Shown piece after piece: positions 33,647 through 38,961 of a DNA stretch of 38,961 nucleotides. Every line of letters begins with the position of its first letter. Positions within the stretch are counted from its first letter, which is position 1. Below the pieces are notes generated by a model. The model was not told the DNA's origin, ran no database searches, and saw only the letters and a program-made list of their open reading frames with translations. The DNA is from CAYXUG01 sp964468655 (lineage in GTDB: Bacteria; Fidelibacterota; Marinisomatia; Marinisomatales; CAYXUG01): contig CAYXUG010000012.1 of assembly GCA_964468655.1 (NCBI GenBank), positions 1 to 38,961 on the forward strand. The letters run 5' to 3'. The translations under genes were made by a program, and so were the position numbers.

Positions 33647-34556
33647 TAATTATTCCGCCTGTTAAGGACGAAACCTTATCAATGTTTTTCTTTTCACAGA
33701 AGGCAACAAGCTCATTTAAAATGGACAGACCTTTTGATGGTTCAAGAAAATTTGCTGTCCCAACTTGAACGGAAACTGCACCGGCTAACATAAATTCAAC
33801 TGCATCATCGCCAGTCAAAATACCGCCGATTCCGATGATGGGGATGGAAACATTTTGTGATACTTTGTATACACTGGCAATGGCAACAGGTTTAATTGCA
33901 GGTCCCGATAATCCTCCAAATTTCTTTGATATCTTCGGTTTAAACGTCCACGGATTAATGCTCATTCCAACAACTGTGTTTATAGCAGATAATGCATCCA
34001 CTCCCTCATCCTCAGCGGCTTTGGCAATTTCAACTATATCTGTAACATTTGGTGACAATTTCATGATGAGCAGTTTATCTGTCCGCTGCCTCAATTCCTT
34101 CATCAGTTTGGATGTCATTTCACAATCAACCCCAAATTCCATTCTCCCTTTATCCACATTAGGACACGATACATTGATTTCGTATCCACCTAGTACATCA
34201 TCTGATTTTTCAACTTTTTCAAGGACTTTAACATATTCATCAACAGAACTTCCCGCAATATTCAGAATCACAGGTGTTTTGAAATCATCGTAAACAGGTA
34301 GAATCTCATCAATAAATTTCTCTACACCCACATTTGCCAAACCGATGGAGTTTAGCATGCCGGAAGGTGTTTCTACAATCCTCGGTGCCGGGTTGCCTTC
34401 CCGAGGATGTAGTGTAACAGATTTCGTTATTACACAGCCTAATTTATTGACATCCATCAATTCACTGGTTTCAAGTCCGTAACCAAATGTACCGGATGCT
34501 ACAAAAATAGGATTTTGAAATTGATGGTCTTTTATTCTGATTTTGGTGTCAACCAT
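33639..34556 (-). CDS. pyrD: Dihydroorotate dehydrogenase B, catalytic subunit
   Basis: 305 residues from ATG 34556 (MVDTKIRIKDHQFQNPIFVAS). It is a class 1B FMN enzyme: FVASGTFGYGLE, ITKSVTLHPREGNPAPRIVE, NSIGLANVGVE, the active-site cysteine in YEINVSCPNVDKG, MKLSPNVTDI, INTVVGMSINPWTF and IIGIGGILTGDDAVEFMLAGA. It oxidises dihydroorotate to orotate and passes electrons through PyrK to NAD. It lies just after pyrK; a TTG start overlapping the pyrK stop is possible but the ATG is preferred. Confidence 0.96.
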   Translation of the reverse strand: MVDTKIRIKDHQFQNPIFVASGTFGYGLETSELMDVNKLGCVITKSVTLHPREGNPAPRIVETPSGMLNSIGLANVGVEKFIDEILPVYDDFKTPVILNIAGSSVDEYVKVLEKVEKSDDVLGGYEINVSCPNVDKGRMEFGVDCEMTSKLMKELRQRTDKLLIMKLSPNVTDIVEIAKAAEDEGVDALSAINTVVGMSINPWTFKPKISKKFGGLSGPAIKPVAIASVYKVSQNVSIPIIGIGGILTGDDAVEFMLAGAVSVQVGTANFLEPSKGLSILNELVAFCEKKNIDKVSSLTGGIING

Positions 34557-34561
34557 TATTT

Positions 34562-35356
34562 TCAATCCATAATGACTTTATCAGCAAAATAAACAGGGCC
34601 GTCACAGCATAAAAGGGAATACCGTTCATGATAGCTGTGCTCTTTGGGATTTTCATTTTTGAGTTCAATAATACACCCCTGGCAAATTCCTGTACCGCAT
34701 GCCATGTAACTTTCGAGGGAAAGTTGTGTAGAAATATTTTTTGTAAGAGAAAATTCTTGAACTGCTTTTAGCATGGGTTCAGGCCCACAAGCATAGATTT
34801 TGACAATGTTCTTATTTTGGGAGATTTCTTCCAATGTGGGCATAACTGTTCCACGATGACCTAAGGTTCCGTCATCCGTTGTTAAATGGACTCCCATTTC
34901 AGGTTTGTGAACCATAAAATGCCCTGAAGCGTTTACAGCACCAATTATAATAGAATGTTCAATCTCTTTTTCCACCATTAAATTATGGAGCCATAAAATG
35001 GGAGCAATGCCAACTCCCCCACCAATGAGAATCGAGGTAATACCATCCTTTTTATTAAATTGAAATGTATTCCCCAAGGGACCCAACATATTTAAAATAT
35101 CTCCTTTTTTCCGTAAGGACATCCGTTTTGTACCTTCAGAGAATATTTTATAAATAAAAGATAGATTTCCGTTTTCGACTCCAGCAATACTCATTGGCCG
35201 CCTTAATGTGAATTCCCATGAAACGGAAACATCAATATTCACAAACTGGCCAGGACCCTTAACACATTCGGCAATTTTAGGCGATATGACTTCCATTTTC
35301 CAAATCCCATCAGCGATTTGTTCATTGAAAACAACAATGGAATCTTCAATTATCAT
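34562..35356 (-). CDS. pyrK: Dihydroorotate dehydrogenase electron-transfer subunit
   Basis: 264 residues, ferredoxin-reductase-like. An N-terminal FAD domain with FTLRRPMSIAGVENG, an NAD domain with ILIGGGVGIAPILWLHNL and YACGPEPMLKAVQEF, and a C-terminal [2Fe-2S] cluster site CGTGICQGC plus the last cysteine in LLCCDGPVYF. It gives PyrD an NAD-linked route. It overlaps the upstream lipoprotein gene by 11 nt and leads into pyrD with 5 nt between. Confidence 0.95.
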   Translation of the reverse strand: MIIEDSIVVFNEQIADGIWKMEVISPKIAECVKGPGQFVNIDVSVSWEFTLRRPMSIAGVENGNLSFIYKIFSEGTKRMSLRKKGDILNMLGPLGNTFQFNKKDGITSILIGGGVGIAPILWLHNLMVEKEIEHSIIIGAVNASGHFMVHKPEMGVHLTTDDGTLGHRGTVMPTLEEISQNKNIVKIYACGPEPMLKAVQEFSLTKNISTQLSLESYMACGTGICQGCIIELKNENPKEHSYHERYSLLCCDGPVYFADKVIMD

Positions 35357-37310
35357 CTACTTTCACTGCCTCAAAATTTTCGGGATCAGGAGGTATCCTT
35401 AAATCCAATTGGATTGAATCAGGTAATGCTGTTTCGATTTCCAATGAATCAATAAAGGTCGAATCTGATACTGTATTTGTATCCACGAGTGATTCTTTAT
35501 ATGCCAATAATTGATTGTATCTTTTTTTCACAAACAGAGTTTGAGGGCTGTCTGGATAATTATTAATTAATTTTTCATAAGAGGTAATTGAACTGTCCAG
35601 ATTCCCCAATAAATTATCATAAATATCTCCAATTGCCATGAGTGCAGCCGGAGAATATTCAGATTCAGGATATTCATGAGTGATCGATAAATAAAGTTTA
35701 ATGGATTCATCAATATTTTCATCTTTAGCAGATTCAGCATTTTTAAATATCTCCAAAATTGGATCGAAAAATTCTTCACCACGTTCTGCAAATATATTCT
35801 GAGCATATTCGCTCGTGGGATATTCCACAAGAAGCTGATCTTTATAAATTTTTGATTTATCCCCCTCTCCCATTTGACTTAAAAGATGACTTAAAGTATA
35901 CATTGCCTGAGATCTTTTAGGGCTGTTAGTAATCAAATGAATGAGTGTATCCAAAAGTGGTATTGCACTATCTGGTTCATTGAATTGAAAAGCGAACAAG
36001 CCGCCTAATGAAAAAAGCAAGTCCCCGTACAACAGTTGAAACTCTTCAGCCCTATCGATTTCTGTTGCTTCAACGAAATCTACAATCATTAAATCAACGG
36101 TTGTTGTATCAACGCTCGTTGTATCAACAGAAGTACTGTCTATCAATGTTTCATTTGATGCTACAACCGGCGTGATGGTTTGAAGTGTGTCGAGGGAATC
36201 AAGGGTTGCAGACACATTCTTTATTTGGGTCTTCAATGAAAAGAGTGAATTTATCCCTTTTTCCCATTTTTTTGCTTCTTTTGCAAAGGAGGATAATTTT
36301 TTTTCTTCTTCAACTTTCTCAAAAAATTCCAATGCAGATGTATAATTTTTTTCAACTTTTAGCTGCATCATTCCAAGTTGATAAGCTGCTTCGGCAGAAG
36401 ATTCTGTTTTTGGATATTCATCTATAATAAATAAATATCCGTCATAGGCATCATCTAAAAGCTTTTGGTCTTCATAAAGTTTCGCTTTTTCAAGATAAAT
36501 ATCAGGGTTGATTTGAAAATACTTTTCATCAGCCAAAAGATTTTTTATCGCTTTGTCGGATTCCTCCCACTCCTGCTGAAGACGGTAAAGATGTACAATA
36601 TTTAAATGAGACTTTTCGACTTTTTCAGCATCCGGTGAATATTTTACAATTTTTTTATGAAAATTCAATGATTCCGAATAGAGTGAGTTGTCGAATGAAA
36701 GGTCAGCTGCTTTTTCGTACACTCTTGTTTTATCTGATTTATTTTTGTAATTATCCCCGGATTTGTTGTAATAAAACAGTACGGAATCTACAGGCATTTT
36801 ATTTTCCAGAAATATTTCAGCTTTTATATTAAAGGAATGAGCGAGAAGATTTTTGTTCTGCTTTGAGAGGTTTTTTGATAATTTAATTTTTAACTGATTT
36901 AATAGCAGGTCTGCTGTTTCATAATCATATAATTTCCAGTTGCATTTTGCAAGCCAGAGTTGGGATTCGTTTTTTAACGTGCTTGTTTCATTCTCTGTTA
37001 ATTGTGTGATTAATTGTTTTGATTTGGAATAATTTCCTTTATAAAAATATGCTCTGCCCATCAAAAATAAAGCATCGTCTTTGTATTTTGTATCAGGATA
37101 CTTATCAAGAATAGTCTCACATTTATCAATTGTTTTATTCAATTTATCAACAGTTGACTTATTCATTTTTGAAATATCTTCAAGTTTCAAAACTTCCTTT
37201 TCAGCGACTTCGAAATTTTCAATTGCATTGTAGTACGTGTTGAAATAAACACACGCTCCCGCTGTAATGATTAGAAAAATGCTTATACTAATATTAATAA
37301 TCGTTTTCAT
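35346..37310 (-). CDS. TPR-repeat lipoprotein
   Basis: 654 residues. The N-terminus MKTIINISISIFLIITAGACVYFNTYYN has a lipoprotein signal (AGA|C). Tetratricopeptide-like repeats follow, some BamD/YbgF-like: TILDKYPDTKYKDDALFLMGRAYFYKGNY (~70-97), FIIDEYPKTESSAEAAYQLGMMQL (~300), ITHEYPESEYSPAALMAIGDIYD and LINNYPDSPQTLFVKKRYNQLL near the end. A low-complexity spacer (TSVDTTSVDTTTVD, ~395-410) splits the repeat blocks. Probably a periplasmic scaffold on the outer membrane. It is the first gene of the long minus-strand series and overlaps pyrK by 11 nt. Its function is unknown. Confidence 0.85.
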   Translation of the reverse strand: MKTIINISISIFLIITAGACVYFNTYYNAIENFEVAEKEVLKLEDISKMNKSTVDKLNKTIDKCETILDKYPDTKYKDDALFLMGRAYFYKGNYSKSKQLITQLTENETSTLKNESQLWLAKCNWKLYDYETADLLLNQLKIKLSKNLSKQNKNLLAHSFNIKAEIFLENKMPVDSVLFYYNKSGDNYKNKSDKTRVYEKAADLSFDNSLYSESLNFHKKIVKYSPDAEKVEKSHLNIVHLYRLQQEWEESDKAIKNLLADEKYFQINPDIYLEKAKLYEDQKLLDDAYDGYLFIIDEYPKTESSAEAAYQLGMMQLKVEKNYTSALEFFEKVEEEKKLSSFAKEAKKWEKGINSLFSLKTQIKNVSATLDSLDTLQTITPVVASNETLIDSTSVDTTSVDTTTVDLMIVDFVEATEIDRAEEFQLLYGDLLFSLGGLFAFQFNEPDSAIPLLDTLIHLITNSPKRSQAMYTLSHLLSQMGEGDKSKIYKDQLLVEYPTSEYAQNIFAERGEEFFDPILEIFKNAESAKDENIDESIKLYLSITHEYPESEYSPAALMAIGDIYDNLLGNLDSSITSYEKLINNYPDSPQTLFVKKRYNQLLAYKESLVDTNTVSDSTFIDSLEIETALPDSIQLDLRIPPDPENFEAVKVDDN

Positions 37311-37368
37311 TGTGAATAGTGAAATATTTATTCATAGTGTGGCATAAAATTAACTGTTAAATTTTTTC

Positions 37369-37833
37369 ATGGAAAGTAAAGGATTTGTTTTCTTATTTTT
37401 GTTGTCAGTTCCGTTTTTTTATCTCTGTCAGGGGCAAGATTCTAATTTTGATGCTAGTGAAGAATACGGATATGTTACCATTGAATGTGATTCATTAGGA
37501 ATTGATATCTGGATTGATGGTATGCTCGTTGGGCAATCCCCGATCAAAAGTCCGATTCCATTGAAACCCGGAATTCATAAAATCACTTATTTTCATCCAG
37601 AATATCTGAAATTGATTAATCAATATTATGGTGAAATGGAATTTAAGTTCCATATTAGCAAAGGGTTTAAAACAGTTTACATCATTCCGAACGAAACAAT
37701 GTCTGTTCAATTATGGTGGTCTCCATACGAAAAGGCATTAACTCTTCGGAGAAAACATGATTGGATTAAAACGAGCGTCGGCATATTGGTTTTAACATCA
37801 GTTCTTACACTTCATTTACAAGCTAACTTTTAG
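37369..37833 (+). CDS. PEGA-domain protein
   Basis: 154 residues with a signal peptide (MESKGFVFLFLLSVPFFYLCQGQ). The central region YGYVTIECDSLGIDIWIDGMLVGQSPIKSPIPLKPGIHKITYFHPEY (~34-80) is a PEGA-type beta domain, often found in surface proteins. A hydrophobic C-terminal segment (SVGILVLTSVLTLHLQ) may anchor it. It diverges from the TPR lipoprotein gene (58 bp between) and its 3' end overlaps the converging small TPR gene by 11 nt. The binding partner is unknown. Confidence 0.7.
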   Translation: MESKGFVFLFLLSVPFFYLCQGQDSNFDASEEYGYVTIECDSLGIDIWIDGMLVGQSPIKSPIPLKPGIHKITYFHPEYLKLINQYYGEMEFKFHISKGFKTVYIIPNETMSVQLWWSPYEKALTLRRKHDWIKTSVGILVLTSVLTLHLQANF

Positions 37834-38161
37834 ATTTTTCCTTACGTTTCTTCTGAATTCTCTTTAAGAAAACTTCAATTTCCTTTTTAGTTTGAAGATC
37901 ACCCATTTTTTCTGCCTTCTTAATTCCTTTAATATAAATTTCCTCAGCACCGGATAAGTTATTGACTGCAGTAAGCGCTTTGCCTAAAAATCGGTAGGCA
38001 ACTGTGTATTCCGGGTTAATTTCAATAACCTTTTTGAAAGTATTGATTGCTTCAACATTATGGTGTTCATTAAGATATATTTTTCCGAGTGATGTCAGTA
38101 ATAACACATCCTTAGGATATATTTTAATTAAGTTTTTTATGTCATCAATATTTTCAGCCAT
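37823..38161 (-). CDS. Small TPR protein
   Basis: 112 residues, no signal peptide. Three TPR-like units: VLLLTSLGKIYLNEHHNVEAINTFKKVIEINPEY, TVAYRFLGKALTAVNNLSGAEEIYIKGIKKA and a short capping helix, with a lysine-rich C-terminus (RIQKKRKEKSKS). Probably a cytoplasmic protein-interaction module. It is divergent from the zinc-ribbon gene (55 bp between). Confidence 0.8.
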   Translation of the reverse strand: MAENIDDIKNLIKIYPKDVLLLTSLGKIYLNEHHNVEAINTFKKVIEINPEYTVAYRFLGKALTAVNNLSGAEEIYIKGIKKAEKMGDLQTKKEIEVFLKRIQKKRKEKSKS

Positions 38162-38216
38162 ATTTGGTTTTAATTAGTACTTTTTCCATGGTATCAATTT
38201 GTTTTAAATTAATGAT

Positions 38217-38411
38217 ATGGAAGAGTTCGGAACATTTAATCCAGGCATAAAATTTAATCCAGACTATACCTGGCCCGAAGAAGGTACTGAAAAACCCTGT
38301 CCAAATTGCAATAATCCACTGACGTTGAATGAAAAAAGAACTGATTATATGGGAAAACCGTGGTGGTGCGGTGGTTGCCGTTGGCAATTTATCGATGAAG
38401 AAGTCTCATAA
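38217..38411 (+). CDS. Small zinc-ribbon protein
   Basis: 64 residues. Two CxxC pairs, CPNC (~28-31) and CGGC (~51-54), with an aromatic-rich second knuckle (PWWCGGCRW) form a zinc-ribbon. The N-terminus is acidic and proline-rich. No family is recognised. Its stop is 3 nt from the stop of the converging YkvA-type gene. Confidence 0.7.
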   Translation: MEEFGTFNPGIKFNPDYTWPEEGTEKPCPNCNNPLTLNEKRTDYMGKPWWCGGCRWQFIDEEVS

Positions 38412-38414
38412 TTA

Positions 38415-38822
38415 TTAGGCAAATCCTTCTGTATCCATAGGCACTCTTGCACTGTCCTTTATAATTTCATCCAAGACCCACCTGACAACAACTGCGTCAT
38501 CTAAAAATCCAAAAATATGTATCTTATCCGGAATATCATCCTCCTCATCAAGAAAATAGTTTAATGCAAACAATGCCTTCTTCCTAGTATCACCTGTAAA
38601 TGAATTATTGCCAATCAGTGCTTCATAAATTGTCCTTACATCTTCAATTAAATCAGCGATGAACGAAGGTAATGAATTATTCTCAGTAACTATGGTCTTT
38701 ACTTTCGCTGGAATTGCATCCAGAATTGCCTTTTCCCGTTCAACGGGGAATTCATTTATCTTTCTCCGGTAACGCTTAATATCATTCTCTGTTAACTTAA
38801 AGGTAACAGGGGCTATTTTCAT
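38415..38822 (-). CDS. YkvA/DUF1232-type protein
   Basis: 135 residues. The DUF1232 core is seen in LIEDVRTIYEALIGN, RKKALFALNYFLDEEDDIPD and IFGFLDDAVVVRWVLDEI (the DxIPD...GFLDDA pattern typical of YkvA). There is no signal peptide. The family is widespread and uncharacterised. GAGG stands 6 nt before its ATG. Nothing further is seen between 38823 and 38961 beyond AT-rich, probably promoter-containing sequence. Confidence 0.85.
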   Translation of the reverse strand: MKIAPVTFKLTENDIKRYRRKINEFPVEREKAILDAIPAKVKTIVTENNSLPSFIADLIEDVRTIYEALIGNNSFTGDTRKKALFALNYFLDEEDDIPDKIHIFGFLDDAVVVRWVLDEIIKDSARVPMDTEGFA

Positions 38823-38961
38823 TTATTCCTCATTTATCAATAAAATAATTAAGTGTGTGTACTATTTGAATATAACACTAACTAAAGAAAACTCATTCTA
38901 TAAAATATTTGACACTTGGATAGACATGGTTTACACATTGGTAATTTAAGTTAACTTTTTT

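Noticed and set aside
36060..36130. Short DNA repeat in the TPR lipoprotein as a tandem repeat locus
   Set aside because: Only about two to three imperfect VDTTS/T units occur; it is a low-complexity spacer in the protein, not a repeat array.
37311..37368. Specific -35/-10 promoter between the TPR lipoprotein and PEGA genes
   Set aside because: AT-rich hexamer-like matches exist on both strands but are too weak and the consensus for this phylum is uncertain.

Overview
The window reads as a chromosomal segment of an AT-rich bacterium of the Fibrobacterota-Chlorobiota-Bacteroidota (FCB) sphere, most likely Candidatus Marinimicrobia/Neomarinimicrobiota or a close relative. This is an inference from three things: a type IX-like C-terminal sorting tail (NYPNPFNP), a dockerin-bearing FG-GAP/PQQ-type secreted protein, and a GlmL/DUF6754 gene block that I associate with uncultured FCB lineages. 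No rRNA gene is present to fix the taxonomy. I see no prophage, insertion sequence or CRISPR array.

Left part (1-9.6 kb, + strand): the 3' part of a secreted beta-helix-like protein with a sorting tail that carries an in-frame palindromic insertion; an 89-bp inverted-repeat element; a large secreted beta-propeller/dockerin protein; then small housekeeping or accessory genes (DUF899 thioredoxin-like protein, GNAT acetyltransferase, family 2 glycosyltransferase, VTT/DedA-type membrane protein). Two tRNA-Pro genes follow (CGG and GGG), with a decayed tRNA-Pro duplicate between them, and then leuS.

Middle part (9.6-25.3 kb, - strand): read in the direction of transcription, a lysine-to-aminoadipate pair (aldehyde dehydrogenase, lysine 6-aminotransferase), rsmI-tmk-ctp, tRNA-Val, the translation operon thrS-infC-rpmI-rplT-pheS-pheT, a ZapB-position coiled-coil gene with zapA, a terminator, folD, tRNA-Arg, an RNase Z-like hydrolase and a K+ channel. 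infC appears to start at AUC inside the end of thrS, and rsmI appears to need an AUU start.

Right part (25.4-37.3 kb, - strand): a nearly gapless series running TPR lipoprotein, pyrK, pyrD, rlpA-like, cdsA, then a seven-gene module. The module holds a GlmL-like ASKHA ATPase, a barrel-sandwich/KOW-like protein, a small hydrophobic protein, a DUF6754 membrane protein and three further membrane proteins. It has no mutase subunit genes and is the best candidate for an undescribed system: a membrane-anchored complex served or powered by an actin/Hsp70-fold ATPase. The right end has a PEGA-domain protein, a small TPR protein, a tiny zinc-ribbon protein and a YkvA-type (DUF1232) protein.

All family calls come from reading the sequence and motifs by eye; no database search was run.
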